A stretch of 64,000 nucleotides of DNA from Lachnospiraceae bacterium JLR.KK002 (GCA_036941025.1 JAYMNP010000001.1:3516001-3580000), one strand, 5' to 3'; shown: positions 55,866-64,000, counted from the stretch's first letter. Numbers and translations: made by a program. The notes: a model not told the origin generated them from the letters alone.

Positions 55866-56368
55866 AAAAGATTATTTTAATGGGCCGCAGCGAATGTGGA
55901 AAAACCACTCTGACCCAGGCCCTGAAAGGCGATGTGATTTCCTATCACAAAACCCAGTATATTAATCACTATGATGTGGTGATTGACACACCGGGAGAAT
56001 ATGCAGAGACAACGACACTGGCCCGTGCCCTGGCACTGTATTCCTACGAAGCAGATGTGGTGGGCCTTCTGCTGAACGCGGCAGAGCCCTATTCCCTTTA
56101 TCCGCCCTGCTGCGCAGCGGCCTGCAACCGCCCCGTGATTGGTATTGTCACCCAGATTGACCGGGAAGACGGCAATCCGGACCGGGCGCACCACTGGCTG
56201 GAAATGGCCGGGTGCAGACCTGTGTTCCGTGTCAGTTCCTATACGGGCGAAGGAATCTGGCAGGTACTCAATTACCTTCGGGAGCCGGGAGATGTACTTC
56301 CCTGGGATTCCGAAGAAGAGGCAGACCGGCCGCGGACGGTAGTTTCCGACAAATTCGGAAAAGTGTGA
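55862..56368 (+). CDS. pduV: Ras-like GTPase PduV/EutP
   Basis: 168 residues with a small GTPase fold: P-loop GRSECGKTTL (residues ~8-17), switch region DTPGEYAETTTLARALALYS and base-specificity segment VTQIDRED (TQxD, the PduV/EutP variant of NKxD). In enteric systems it associates with the outside of the compartment and is tied to its movement. It overlaps pduU by 4 bp and is the last gene of the operon, ahead of the terminator at 56439. Confidence 0.93.
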   Translation: MKKIILMGRSECGKTTLTQALKGDVISYHKTQYINHYDVVIDTPGEYAETTTLARALALYSYEADVVGLLLNAAEPYSLYPPCCAAACNRPVIGIVTQIDREDGNPDRAHHWLEMAGCRPVFRVSSYTGEGIWQVLNYLREPGDVLPWDSEEEADRPRTVVSDKFGKV

Positions 56369-56438
56369 CAGTATTTGCAGGAATCTGCCGGATGGCAGCC
56401 GGGAAGATTACAGTATCATAAATCAAAAGGAAAAACAG

Positions 56439-56478
56439 GGCCGGAAATCCGTGAACAGATTTCCGGCCTTAATTTTTA
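56439..56478 (+). terminator. Rho-independent terminator of the pdu operon
   Basis: GGCCGGAAATC pairs with GATTTCCGGCC (loop CGTGAACA), followed by a T-rich tract. The hairpin lies 70 bp after the pduV stop. Confidence 0.88.
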
Positions 56479-56539
56479 TCTTACAGGAAATACTATGTTA
56501 CTACGATGTGTTAAAGCGTATGAATTTCCTATAAGATAA
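56475..56539. repeat. Inverted arms preceding dispersed repeat copy 2
   Basis: TTATCTTACAGGAAAT (56475-56490) and ATTTCCTATAAGATAA (56524-56539) are inverted with one mismatch around a 33-nt loop. They are related to the perfect pair before copy 1 and just precede the core of copy 2. Confidence 0.75.
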
Positions 56540-56540
56540 G

Positions 56541-56630
56541 AACAATTATGCGCAGCTCGCGGAAATGAAGTTTATTGCTGCGCAATCCGCTCGCGCGCGG
56601 AGAATGCGCTGTGCACATTCTTTTTTATTC
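56541..56630 (+). repeat. Dispersed intergenic repeat, copy 2
   Basis: Core repeat closely matching copies 1 and 3: AACAATTATGCGCAGC, CGCGCGCGG block and terminal hairpin AGAATG ... CATTCT followed by TTTTTT. GCGCAGC and GCTGCGC form an internal stem. The end of the core overlaps the last codons of the convergent minus-strand gene. Confidence 0.88.
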
Positions 56631-57557
56631 TTCCGGCTTTTCAGGAGCCTTCTGCTTATCTTCCAGAGAATAAGAGCTGTCAGCAGACTTATCTTCCAGA
56701 GAATCCGAAAGAATATGGCTGTCATGGTGGGCGGTAAGGCGGCGGGTACCGTCAGAGCGGTAATAGACGGCAGCCCCTGCGGTCAGACCTCCAATCAGGA
56801 CGCCTCCGGCAATGCCGATTACCGGGCTGACGGCCAGCAGGCTTCCAAACATGAAATTCAGTGCCACAGCCCCCAGAGAAACAAGAGTCAGAAGCCGGGT
56901 ATTGCGGTTGATGTTGTTGTTGATGATGGAGGTATAAGTGTCCAGATCCTTAATAATGGTATTCTTGTTCAGCTCATAACGCTCCTCTAAAAACCGGAAA
57001 TCTAATGCCACCTGTCCCTGAAGAACATAGCTGTTCTGCATCTGAATGGGATAATAGCCTTTGTCAATGCGGGCGATGATTTCCTTAAGGGCAATAATCT
57101 GATTGCCGTATTCCGTGTAGCGGCGGCGGAAATCCAGAATCTGGTATGTACCGCTGTTATCAATGCTGTTGTCCAGCGAATCTTCCAGAGTCCTCATTTC
57201 TTTCAGGCTGTAATCAATCAGTTCTCCCAGATTGGCAATTTTAAACAGAAGGGCATACATATAAGCCTGCCCCACGTATTTGATGTTTTTGTCTGCCAGA
57301 AAAGCCTGAAACAGACCTGCAGAAGATTCCTCCAGAATCAGATTGGTTCCCTCCTGGCGGAGCCGGATTTCGCTGGGTAAATTCTCTTCTCCGTAATTAA
57401 GCTCCAGAGTCAGGGAAGTCTCGTCTCCGAAAATACGCTGATGAAGAACCGGTTCTCCCACAGGAGCGGAAAAAATGCAATAGGAGCTGTCTTCAATACC
57501 CCCGCCTTCCGGGTGCCGGCCTCTGCCCATGGATTGAAGAAAGGTGTAATTTTCCAT
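56625..57557 (-). CDS. CorA-like membrane protein lacking the GMN motif
   Basis: 310 residues. The layout resembles CorA: a long N-terminal cytoplasmic domain with helices (YEERYELNKNT-like, KDLDTYTSIINNNINRNTRL), then two membrane segments near residues 215-238 and 241-262, and a short acidic C-terminal tail (SLEDK repeated). The GMN sequence that marks true CorA magnesium channels is absent between the two segments (NFMFGSLLAVSPVIGIAGG). It is therefore a CorA-superfamily member or look-alike with unknown ion specificity. It is a single minus-strand gene convergent with the pdu operon. Confidence 0.6.
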   Translation of the reverse strand: MENYTFLQSMGRGRHPEGGGIEDSSYCIFSAPVGEPVLHQRIFGDETSLTLELNYGEENLPSEIRLRQEGTNLILEESSAGLFQAFLADKNIKYVGQAYMYALLFKIANLGELIDYSLKEMRTLEDSLDNSIDNSGTYQILDFRRRYTEYGNQIIALKEIIARIDKGYYPIQMQNSYVLQGQVALDFRFLEERYELNKNTIIKDLDTYTSIINNNINRNTRLLTLVSLGAVALNFMFGSLLAVSPVIGIAGGVLIGGLTAGAAVYYRSDGTRRLTAHHDSHILSDSLEDKSADSSYSLEDKQKAPEKPEE

Positions 57558-57739
57558 ATAAATGCCTCGTCACTGTTAAAATACATATTCATTACTGTTA
57601 AAATCATACCATATTTTCGCATGATTGTCCATATGTCCACAGCTTTTCCGGTGTGGCATCCATACTCTTTCTCCATGAATCCTTTTCTCAGATTAATATA
57701 GAAATCAATAAATATTTATCGTATCTTAATAAATAATTA

Positions 57740-57794
57740 TTGACTTTTGGAGAAAATCCGTGTATTCTGATAACAGAACAATTGTCCGGACAAT
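57740..57794 (+). promoter_or_regulatory. Promoter with palindromic operator ahead of the DUF2975-XRE pair
   Basis: TTGACT (57740-57745), 17-bp spacer, TATTCT (57763-57768), then a perfect palindrome ATTGTCCGGACAAT (57781-57794) at or just past the expected transcription start. This is a plausible operator for the XRE regulator encoded in the same operon (inference). Upstream, 57558-57739 shows nothing clear. Confidence 0.65.
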
Positions 57795-57827
57795 AAACAG
57801 AGCTGATGAAATCAGGGAGGGAATGCA

Positions 57828-58307
57828 ATGACTCAGACAAATTTAAGCAAATGGTTAAAAGGAATTATAGGAGGAATCGGCGTCTGCGGAGCCATTATTT
57901 ACGGTTATCTGATACCCCTTTTCGGGAAAGAAATAGTGCGGGCCAATCCGGAATTTTCCCACTGGTATGTCCCATGGCTGACAGTTATCCGGATTACAGC
58001 GGTGCCCTGCTTTCTGATTCTGTATTTCGGATGGAAGATTTCCACGGAAATCGGCCGGGATAATTCCTTTTCTGTGGAAAATGCCAGATATCTGAAATAT
58101 ATATCAGGGCTGGCTCTTATGGATAGTGGATATTTTTTTCTGGCAAATCTGGTGCTTCTGCTGCTGAATATGAATCATCCCGGAATATTCCTGGCTTCAC
58201 TGATGATAGAATTTGCCGGAACTGCCATAGCGGTGGCAGCGGCTGTCCTTTCCCATCTGGTACAGAAGGCGGCGGAAATTCAGAAAGAAAATGAACTGAC
58301 CATTTAG
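57828..58307 (+). CDS. DUF2975 family membrane protein
   Basis: 159 residues with four predicted transmembrane segments (about 13-30, 48-66, 85-107, 118-145), matching the DUF2975 family, which is characteristically encoded with a small XRE regulator (here 42 bp downstream). The conserved block RDNSFSVENARYLKYISGLAL is the family hallmark. GGGAGG precedes the ATG. The function of the family is unknown; the partner suggests a membrane-linked regulatory circuit. Confidence 0.85.
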   Translation: MTQTNLSKWLKGIIGGIGVCGAIIYGYLIPLFGKEIVRANPEFSHWYVPWLTVIRITAVPCFLILYFGWKISTEIGRDNSFSVENARYLKYISGLALMDSGYFFLANLVLLLLNMNHPGIFLASLMIEFAGTAIAVAAAVLSHLVQKAAEIQKENELTI

Positions 58308-58349
58308 AATGCAAAAGGTTCGGACAGTACAGACCGGAAGGGAGAAGAC

Positions 58350-58562
58350 ATGGCGATTATTATCAATATAGACGTAATGCTTGCCAGGCGGAAAATGAGT
58401 GTGACAGAGCTTTCCGAAAAGGTGGGAATTACCATGGCAAACATTTCAATTCTGAAAAATGGAAAAGCAAAGGCAATTAAAGTAGATACCCTGGATAAAA
58501 TCTGCAGGGCCCTGGACTGTCAGCCGGGAGATATTCTGGAATGGAGAGATGAAGATGAATAA
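58350..58562 (+). CDS. Small XRE/Cro-CI family transcriptional regulator
   Basis: 70 residues, a single helix-turn-helix domain of the YozG type: LARRKMSVTELSEKVGITMA forms the first HTH helices and KAIKVDTLDKICRALDCQPG the second half, ending DILEWRDEDE. It follows a DUF2975 gene as is usual. It overlaps the start of the next gene by a few bases. It is the obvious candidate to bind the palindrome at 57781-57794. Confidence 0.92.
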   Translation: MAIIINIDVMLARRKMSVTELSEKVGITMANISILKNGKAKAIKVDTLDKICRALDCQPGDILEWRDEDE

Positions 58563-60138
58563 GGATTACAGCGATAAACCGGAACAGGAGCACGCATCTG
58601 CAAACTTTCCGGCAGCGGAAGAAATGAAACCGGTGAACCCGGTTATGAAAGAAAATGTGACGTATTTTATGGGGCTGGCTCTGCTTTACAGTCTCTGTTT
58701 TGCAGTAGCTTTTTACCGGAATTTTATGGGAATCACCTATCCGCTGATTACAATTGCTACTCTGGCAGTCTGTGTATTGTTTCTGCGGAAAAATCAGATT
58801 CCATGGCAGAACTCCAACTGGTGGTATCTGGGAGGAAGCGTTCTGCTGGGTATCAGCACGGTACTTACTGCAAGTGAATTTGTGATTTTTTTTAATACGG
58901 CTGGTATTCTCCTTCTGATAACCGTGTTCATGTTACGACAGGTGTATCAGGACGAAAACTGGGGATTCGGGCAGTATCTCTGTAATATTCTGTTCCTGTA
59001 CCTCTGCATGATACCGGAAGTGGCAAGCCCTTTTATACATGGAGGAACTTATCTGAAAAACCACAGAACAGAAGAAAAGAAAAAAAAGAACGGCAGATAC
59101 GTTCTGCTGGGAATTATAATCGGGCTGCCCATGCTGCTGGCGGTCACAGGACTTTTAAGCAGTGCGGACCAGATTTTTTCGGAAATTATGGGAAGCCTGT
59201 TCCATAATCTGGGGAGCCAGACCATATTATCTCCCAACATTTTTCTGATACTTCTGCTGGTACTGCTGGGATTTTTCGGAATTTACTGCTTTTTGTCAGC
59301 CCTGACCCTGAACAATATGCCGGAATGGAAGCAGGGAAAGAAAAAGGGGAATCCGGTGACAGCCATTACCTTTCTGTCCATGGTGACAGCAGTGTACCTT
59401 CTGTTTTGTATCATACAGATAATTTTCCTGTTTACGGGCGGAAAGCTGCTGCCGGAAAACTATACTTATGCAGAATATGCCCGGAAGGGATTCTTTCAGT
59501 TGCTGATGGTGTGTCTTTTCAATCTGATTCTGGTATTTGTATGTTTTGCTGTGTTTCAGAGAAACCGGATTCTGAATCTGCTGCTGATGGTATTTTCATG
59601 CTGTACCTGTATTATGACAGTCTCCAGCGGCTTTCGGATGATGCTGTACATTTCCGTGTATCATCTGAGTTTCCTGCGGGTACTTGTACTCTGGTTTCTG
59701 GTGCTGCTGCTGTTGCTTATGGCGGGAATTATGGTCAGTATCCGAAAAGAAACGTTCCGGCTGTTCCGGTACTGTACGGTGGTTGTTACCGTATGCTACC
59801 TGATATTTTCCTTTGGAAGAGCGGAACATCTGATTGCATCCTGGAATATATCCAGAATGGGCGAGACCATCAGTTACGAAGATATTGTCTATCTGTCCAA
59901 TCTGTCCGCAGATGCTGTTCCTGCTCTGAGTCAGTGCCGGTTTGAGCACGAAAACTGCCGGATAACAGGAGAACGGGATTCTTGTACCGGATGCAGGCAA
60001 TGCCGGCTGGAGCAGAGATTTCAGGGAATTCTGGACTCCACAGCAGACATGAATCTGAGAACATTTCACATTTCCAGATACCGGGCGCGAAAAGCTGCAG
60101 AAAAATATTTACAGATTGGCGCACATCCAGTATTATAA
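58555..60138 (+). CDS. DUF4173 family multi-pass membrane protein
   Basis: About 527 residues from ATG 58555, which has GGAGAG 6 bp upstream (an ATG at 58549 directly abuts that site). About 10-11 transmembrane segments lie between residues 40 and 430. The DUF4173/DUF4153-like C-terminal part contains GRAEHLIASWNISRM and YEDIVYLSNLSADAVPAL, typical of the family, followed by a cytoplasmic or exposed tail with CTGCRQC. The stop of the XRE gene overlaps the start (8 bp), so the three genes form one operon. The function is unknown. Confidence 0.82.
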   Translation: MNKDYSDKPEQEHASANFPAAEEMKPVNPVMKENVTYFMGLALLYSLCFAVAFYRNFMGITYPLITIATLAVCVLFLRKNQIPWQNSNWWYLGGSVLLGISTVLTASEFVIFFNTAGILLLITVFMLRQVYQDENWGFGQYLCNILFLYLCMIPEVASPFIHGGTYLKNHRTEEKKKKNGRYVLLGIIIGLPMLLAVTGLLSSADQIFSEIMGSLFHNLGSQTILSPNIFLILLLVLLGFFGIYCFLSALTLNNMPEWKQGKKKGNPVTAITFLSMVTAVYLLFCIIQIIFLFTGGKLLPENYTYAEYARKGFFQLLMVCLFNLILVFVCFAVFQRNRILNLLLMVFSCCTCIMTVSSGFRMMLYISVYHLSFLRVLVLWFLVLLLLLMAGIMVSIRKETFRLFRYCTVVVTVCYLIFSFGRAEHLIASWNISRMGETISYEDIVYLSNLSADAVPALSQCRFEHENCRITGERDSCTGCRQCRLEQRFQGILDSTADMNLRTFHISRYRARKAAEKYLQIGAHPVL

Positions 60139-60177
60139 AAACAGATGCTATTTACGTAAACTGGAAGGAGAAACATC

Positions 60178-61023
60178 ATGATTCGAACAGTTTCAGCCAA
60201 AGAAATTACAGACAATATCAAAGAAATGTGCATAGAAGCCAATTATTATCTTTCCGGCGATATGGATGATGCGCTGAACCAGGCGGCAGAACGGGAACAG
60301 GCGCCTTTGGGCAGGAAAATACTGCATCAGCTCCAGGAAAATCTGAAAATTGCCGGGGAAGACATGATTCCAATCTGTCAGGATACCGGTATGGCCGTGG
60401 TATTTGTGGAACTGGGGCAGGACGTCCATGTGGAAGGAGGCCTTCTGGAAGATGCTGTCAATGAAGGAGTGCGCCAGGGATATATGGAAGGATTTCTGAG
60501 AAAATCTGTGGTAAGCGACCCTATCATCCGGAAAAATACCGGAGATAATACGCCGGCAGTGATTCATTATCAGATTACAGCGGGAGATAAAGTAAAGCTT
60601 ACGCTGGCCCCAAAAGGCTTTGGCAGTGAGAACATGAGCCGGGTTTTTATGCTGAAGCCGGCAGACGGAATCGAAGGAGTGAAGGAAGCTGTTCTGACTG
60701 CGGTAAAAGACGCAGGCCCGAATGCCTGTCCGCCCATGGTGGTGGGAGTGGGAATTGGAGGAACTTTTGAGAAATGCACCCTTCTTGCCAAAAAAGCTCT
60801 TACCAGGCCGGTAAATGAACCATCGGAAATTCCCTGGGTGAAAGAGCTTGAGGCAGAGCTTCTGGAAAAAATCAACCGTCTTGGAATCGGGCCGGGAGGG
60901 CTGGGAGGAACTACCACAGCCTTTGCAGTGAATGTCAGCACCTGGCCCACCCATATTGCAGGATTGCCGGTGGCAGTCAATATCTGCTGTCATGTGAACC
61001 GTCATGTGGTTCGGGAACTGTAA
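60178..61023 (+). CDS. Class I fumarate hydratase, alpha subunit
   Basis: 281 residues, the N-terminal catalytic part of the iron-sulfur fumarase/tartrate dehydratase family, which interconverts fumarate and malate. Conserved Cys-containing segments are IPICQDTGMAVVFVELGQDV, NACPPMVVGVGIGGTFEKC and NICCHVNRH near the end, fitting a 4Fe-4S enzyme, and GPGGLGGTTTAFAV is the family block. GGAGAAA precedes the ATG. The beta subunit follows 48 bp downstream. Fumarase and L-tartrate dehydratase are hard to tell apart, but fumarase is more likely in this type of anaerobe. Confidence 0.9.
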   Translation: MIRTVSAKEITDNIKEMCIEANYYLSGDMDDALNQAAEREQAPLGRKILHQLQENLKIAGEDMIPICQDTGMAVVFVELGQDVHVEGGLLEDAVNEGVRQGYMEGFLRKSVVSDPIIRKNTGDNTPAVIHYQITAGDKVKLTLAPKGFGSENMSRVFMLKPADGIEGVKEAVLTAVKDAGPNACPPMVVGVGIGGTFEKCTLLAKKALTRPVNEPSEIPWVKELEAELLEKINRLGIGPGGLGGTTTAFAVNVSTWPTHIAGLPVAVNICCHVNRHVVREL

Positions 61024-61071
61024 ACGCCGGAAGCAGTACGATGATAATTTACAGAAAGCCTGGTGAGAAAA

Positions 61072-61713
61072 ATGGATAAATATATTACAATGCCTGTCAC
61101 TGCAGAAATTACAGACAATCTCCACGCAGGAGATTACGTTTATCTCAGCGGAATTCTCTATGTTGCCAGAGATGCCGCCCACAAACGTCTGGAAGAACTG
61201 CTGAAACAGACAGAAGAAGAATATTATAAAGAACGCGGTGAAACCGGAAACAGACAGAATCTGACAGCAAAAGAACAGGAAGAACTTGTCAGAAAATTAA
61301 CAGAAGCCCTTCCGTTTCCCATTGAGAATTCCACTATTTATTATATGGGTCCTTCTCCGGCACGGAACGGGCGTCCCGTCGGTTCCGCAGGGCCTACCAC
61401 AGCAAGCCGTATGGATAAATACGCCCCCCGTCTGCTGGATTTGGGTCAGAAAGCCATGATTGGAAAGGGAAAACGCACACAGGAAGTGAAAGAAGCTGTT
61501 ATGCGCAATCATGCAGTTTACTTTGCGGCAGTGGGAGGCGCAGGAGCCCTTCTCTCCAAATGTATCAGGAAATCCGAAATCGTCTGTTATGAAGATTTGG
61601 GAGCAGAAGCTGTTTTAAAGCTGGAAGTGGAAAATTTTCCGGTAATTGTGGTAATTGATAAAGATGGAAACAATCTCTACGAGACAGCAATCAGAGCATA
61701 TGCAGAAGAGTAA
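61072..61713 (+). CDS. Class I fumarate hydratase, beta subunit
   Basis: 213 residues from ATG 61072 (a GTG at 61063 is in frame just before). This is the C-terminal swivelling domain of the two-subunit fumarase: VYLSGILYVARDAAHKRLEE, IYYMGPSPARNGRPVGSAGP and KAMIGKGKRTQEVKEAV. It has the normal length and forms the enzyme with the alpha subunit. A dispersed repeat with a terminator-like end begins at 61715, two bases after the stop. Confidence 0.92.
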   Translation: MDKYITMPVTAEITDNLHAGDYVYLSGILYVARDAAHKRLEELLKQTEEEYYKERGETGNRQNLTAKEQEELVRKLTEALPFPIENSTIYYMGPSPARNGRPVGSAGPTTASRMDKYAPRLLDLGQKAMIGKGKRTQEVKEAVMRNHAVYFAAVGGAGALLSKCIRKSEIVCYEDLGAEAVLKLEVENFPVIVVIDKDGNNLYETAIRAYAEE

Positions 61714-61714
61714 A

Positions 61715-61800
61715 AACAATTATGCGCAGCGCGCGGAAATGAAGTTTATTGCTGCGCAATCCCCTCGCGCGCGGAGAATGCGCTGTACACATTTTTTTAT
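61715..61800 (+). repeat. Dispersed intergenic repeat, copy 3
   Basis: AACAATTATGCGCAGC, CGCGCGCGG and a T-rich end, about 90% like copy 2. The terminal hairpin is less perfect than in copy 1. There are no upstream inverted arms here, because coding sequence directly precedes it. The remaining gap to 61966 shows only a promoter (61850). Confidence 0.85.
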
Positions 61801-61849
61801 ACATAATACACAAAAACAGAAATGATAAGAAGAAAAAGAATAGTTAAAC

Positions 61850-61878
61850 TTGACGGATTATCCATAATAAAGTAATAT
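61850..61878 (+). promoter_or_regulatory. Promoter of chemoreceptor 2
   Basis: TTGACG (61850-61855), 17-bp spacer, TAATAT (61873-61878), about 89 bp before the chemoreceptor start. Confidence 0.6.
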
Positions 61879-61966
61879 ATGATTGTGGAAGTTTCTGACT
61901 TTCACCGCGAAAAAGGGGAGATTTTCAGGAAGTCCTGAACTTTTACAGAGGGAAAGAGGAAATATT

Positions 61967-63637
61967 ATGGAAAAAAACAGTCAGTCATATCAGTTAAAAA
62001 AAATAGTCAGCCAGTCAATGATAGCGGTTGCAGTGGGGGCGGTGCTGCTTTTGCTTTCCATTGGAACAAATTTGTGGATGGGGAAAGTAACAGATGAAGA
62101 ACTTGAGACCACCACTTATCTGAATCAGTATCGCCTGGGCTCCAAAACGCTCACGTATGCGGTGCAGGCATATGCTTCGACCGGAGCGCAGAAATATTAT
62201 GATGCCTATATGAAAGAGCTGAATGAAGATAAAAACCGTGATATTGCCTGGGCAGGGCTGAAGAAAAATAAAATTACGGATGAAGAATGGAAAATAATGA
62301 ACCAGATTGCAGAGTTTTCCAACGGTCTTGTTCCTCTGGAAGAAGAAGCCATGGATTCTGCCGGAAAGGGAGATATCGAGTCAGCCAGGAATTATGTATT
62401 TGGAGAAGAATACGGGGATACTACAGAACAGATTAATGCTCTGACCGATACGGTAATTACACAGATACAGACACGGGTAAGCAATTCAAAAGCAAGGCTG
62501 AGAATTTTTCAGATTGGAGTAGAAATTATATTTGCTTTTTCCTTTTTATATCTGGTTTTGCAGATTGTAAAGATTGTGAAATTTTCCGGAGAAAAGCTGT
62601 TGTCTCCTGTTATAAAAGTATCAGAGCAGATGATGACGCTGGCAGACGGGGATTTCCATGCTGATTTTGATATAGAAGAAGATGAAAGCGAAGTGGGAAG
62701 AATGGCCGGCGCCATTATCCATATGAAACGCAGTATTACAGGTATGATTCAGGAAATTTCAGATATCCTGGAAAACATGGGAAATGGCAATTATAATTTC
62801 GATATCCAGCAGGAATATGTGGGAGAATACGGACAGATTAAAGAATCCTTTCTGAAAATCAGTGAGAAAATGAGGGAGACACTGGGAACTATCCGTGAAG
62901 TTTCCATGCAGATTGACAGCGGTTCCGAGCAGTTGTCCTGTGCTGCTGTGGATTTGGCAGAAGGAAGTATGGAGCAGGCAGGAAAAGTTTCTGATCTGGT
63001 GAGCCTGATGAACGACATGTATCAGAGCATGGAGAACAGTGCATCCGAAGCGGCAAAAACCGTGGAGATTTCCACCCGCGCAGGCCGGGTACTGGAAGCC
63101 GGAAATACAAAGATGCAGGATTTGAAAGAAGCTATCAGTGAAATCAGCAGTTGCTCAGAAGAAATCGGTAAAATTATCAGCACCATTGAAGATATTGCTT
63201 CCCAGACGAATCTTCTTTCTTTAAATGCTGCCATAGAAGCCGCACGGGCCGGGGAAGCCGGCAAGGGATTTGCTATTGTGGCGGATCAGGTGAAGAATCT
63301 GGCAGATGAATCTGCCAAAGCGGCAGGAGAGACGGATAAGCTGATTGAGCGGACCGTAATGGCGGTAGATAAAGGAATAGCCATTGCCGATGAAACTGTT
63401 GTCAGCATGGATGAGATAATGGTGGGAGCCAGGGAAGCCACGGGCAAAATGGGAAAAATGTCAGAGATTCTTACCGGCGATGTGAAGAATATGCATCAGA
63501 TTAATGAAAGCGTCATGCGAATTGCTGAAATTGTGGACAGCAACTCGGCTGCTTCTCAGGAAACAGCGGCAGTCAGCCAGGAGCAGAAAGCTCAGGTGGA
63601 AACCATGGTAGGGCTGATGGATAAGTTTAATGTCTGA
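61967..63637 (+). CDS. Methyl-accepting chemotaxis protein with a small helical sensor
   Basis: 556 residues from ATG 61967 (AAAGAGGA 6 bp before it); the upstream in-frame extension lacks homology. Transmembrane segments lie at about 15-36 and 178-204, around a helical extracellular domain of about 140 residues (four-helix-bundle or CHASE3-like; [17 protein letters not shown] sequence). HAMP follows, then the signalling domain with hairpin tip [20 protein letters not shown] (around residue 413). No CheR tether is evident. It differs in sensor type from the first receptor. The ligand is unknown. Confidence 0.92.
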   Translation: MEKNSQSYQLKKIVSQSMIAVAVGAVLLLLSIGTNLWMGKVTDEELETTTYLNQYRLGSKTLTYAVQAYASTGAQKYYDAYMKELNEDKNRDIAWAGLKKNKITDEEWKIMNQIAEFSNGLVPLEEEAMDSAGKGDIESARNYVFGEEYGDTTEQINALTDTVITQIQTRVSNSKARLRIFQIGVEIIFAFSFLYLVLQIVKIVKFSGEKLLSPVIKVSEQMMTLADGDFHADFDIEEDESEVGRMAGAIIHMKRSITGMIQEISDILENMGNGNYNFDIQQEYVGEYGQIKESFLKISEKMRETLGTIREVSMQIDSGSEQLSCAAVDLAEGSMEQAGKVSDLVSLMNDMYQSMENSASEAAKTVEISTRAGRVLEAGNTKMQDLKEAISEISSCSEEIGKIISTIEDIASQTNLLSLNAAIEAARAGEAGKGFAIVADQVKNLADESAKAAGETDKLIERTVMAVDKGIAIADETVVSMDEIMVGAREATGKMGKMSEILTGDVKNMHQINESVMRIAEIVDSNSAASQETAAVSQEQKAQVETMVGLMDKFNV

Positions 63638-63710
63638 GGTTTAAAGTGCTCCGCTTCTTACGGTCAGCGCAGCAAGTGCGTAGACCTGTCTGTTCTGTTA
63701 CGAACTGTGT

Positions 63711-63740
63711 TACTGGAACACCCGTAGGGTGTGAACAGTA
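63711..63740. repeat. Imperfect hairpin in the spacer before tRNA-Ser
   Basis: TACTGGAACACCC, GTA loop and GGGTGTGAACAGTA form a long hairpin with two mismatches, flanked by copies of CGAACTGT (near 63701 and 63743). No T-run follows. This looks like a small repeat element rather than a gene. Confidence 0.5.
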
Positions 63741-63778
63741 ATCGAACTGTTATATATTGAAAAAAATAAAAAAAGCCC

Positions 63779-63807
63779 TTGACAAATGTAATTTTATTTA
63801 GTAAAAT
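63779..63807 (+). promoter_or_regulatory. Promoter of tRNA-Ser
   Basis: TTGACA (63779-63784), 17-bp spacer and TAAAAT (63802-63807), a near-consensus promoter 53 bp ahead of the tRNA. Confidence 0.8.
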
Positions 63808-63859
63808 AATCAATGCGTTATGGCGCAAGTGACAATTTTATAGCAAAAAATGTCAGTTC

Positions 63860-63947
63860 GGAGAAATACTCAAGAGGCCGAAGAGGTGCCCCTGCTAAGG
63901 GTATAGGTCGGGTGACCGGCGCGAGGGTTCGAATCCCTCTTTCTCCG
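63860..63947 (+). tRNA. tRNA-Ser (anticodon GCT)
   Basis: 88 nt with a 7-bp acceptor stem (GGAGAAA / TTTCTCC) and discriminator G. The anticodon loop CTGCTAA presents GCT, reading AGC/AGU serine codons. The long variable arm is characteristic of tRNA-Ser. The T arm contains GGTTCGAATCC. CCA is not encoded. It is the only tRNA seen in the window. Confidence 0.97.
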
Positions 63948-63960
63948 TTCCATATTTTGG

Positions 63961-63992
63961 ACAATCACTTTTGCATAAGCAAAAGTGATTGT
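63961..63992 (+). terminator. Hairpin after tRNA-Ser, probable terminator
   Basis: Perfect 14-bp stem ACAATCACTTTTGC / GCAAAAGTGATTGT with an ATAA loop, immediately downstream of the tRNA. The sequence after it, up to the end of the window, has only a short AT-rich tract. Confidence 0.65.
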
Positions 63993-64000
63993 ATTCCTGA

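Noticed and set aside
60193..61182. 329-codon open frame antisense to the fumarase genes
   Set aside because: It is opposite conserved enzyme coding sequence, and its composition (His, Cys, Phe) is typical of an antisense shadow.

Overview
The window looks like chromosomal DNA of a gut-type Clostridia, most likely Lachnospiraceae. This is inferred from the protein style, the moderate GC, the AGGAGG-type ribosome binding sites and the gene families (Uma2 nucleases, PKTGD-type surface proteins, a class B sortase, a Firmicutes-style pdu operon). It opens with recF-gyrB-gyrA, the usual block just downstream of dnaA-dnaN, so the left edge is probably close to the replication origin. Nearly all genes lie on the + strand, as expected for a leading-strand replichore arm.

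Layout. 1-5.5 kb: recF (5' end cut by the window), gyrB, gyrA. 5.5-7.3 kb: three Uma2-family nuclease genes. 7.3-18.7 kb: a tandem array of giant sortase-type surface proteins. It holds a remnant of one copy, two intact paralogues of about 1,520-1,545 residues, a PIN-type toxin-antitoxin pair and a palindromic element between them, and a class B sortase whose start lies inside the end of the second copy. 18.8-28.4 kb: a chemoreceptor, an ABC-class ATPase (minus strand), an XpaC/TelA pair, a CmpB-type membrane protein, a two-component system and a fragment of an Rpn-like nuclease. 28.5-36.3 kb: an ABC-exporter locus with two paralogous lipoproteins, two permeases, an ATPase, a membrane-anchored extracellular protein and a MacB-core-like protein.

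36.8-56.4 kb is a complete B12-dependent propanediol/glycerol microcompartment locus: a PocR-domain sensor, an AraC-type response regulator and pduQ, then a long operon in the order A B C D E G H K J L eutJ M N O P S T U V. The diol dehydratase (CDE) makes an aldehyde inside a shell built from A, B, J, K, N, T and U. PduP oxidises it to acyl-CoA, PduL converts that to acyl-phosphate, and PduQ reduces aldehyde to alcohol to recycle NADH. PduG/H reactivate the dehydratase, PduO and PduS maintain adenosylcobalamin, and EutJ, PduM and PduV are accessory. 56.6-61.7 kb: a CorA-like membrane protein (minus strand), a DUF2975/XRE/DUF4173 group and a two-subunit class I fumarase. 62-64 kb: a second chemoreceptor and a tRNA-Ser(GCT).

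Main points of interest: a PocR sensor whose kinase domain has lost the phospho-accepting His and the N-box Asn; a three-copy intergenic repeat of about 90 bp ending in a terminator-like hairpin at three transcription-unit ends; the remnant third copy and unusual double-membrane C terminus of the surface-protein array; a PduK-like shell protein with a repetitive acidic tail in place of the Fe-S motif; a bipartite PduM-like protein; and the lipoprotein/ABC locus of unknown substrate.
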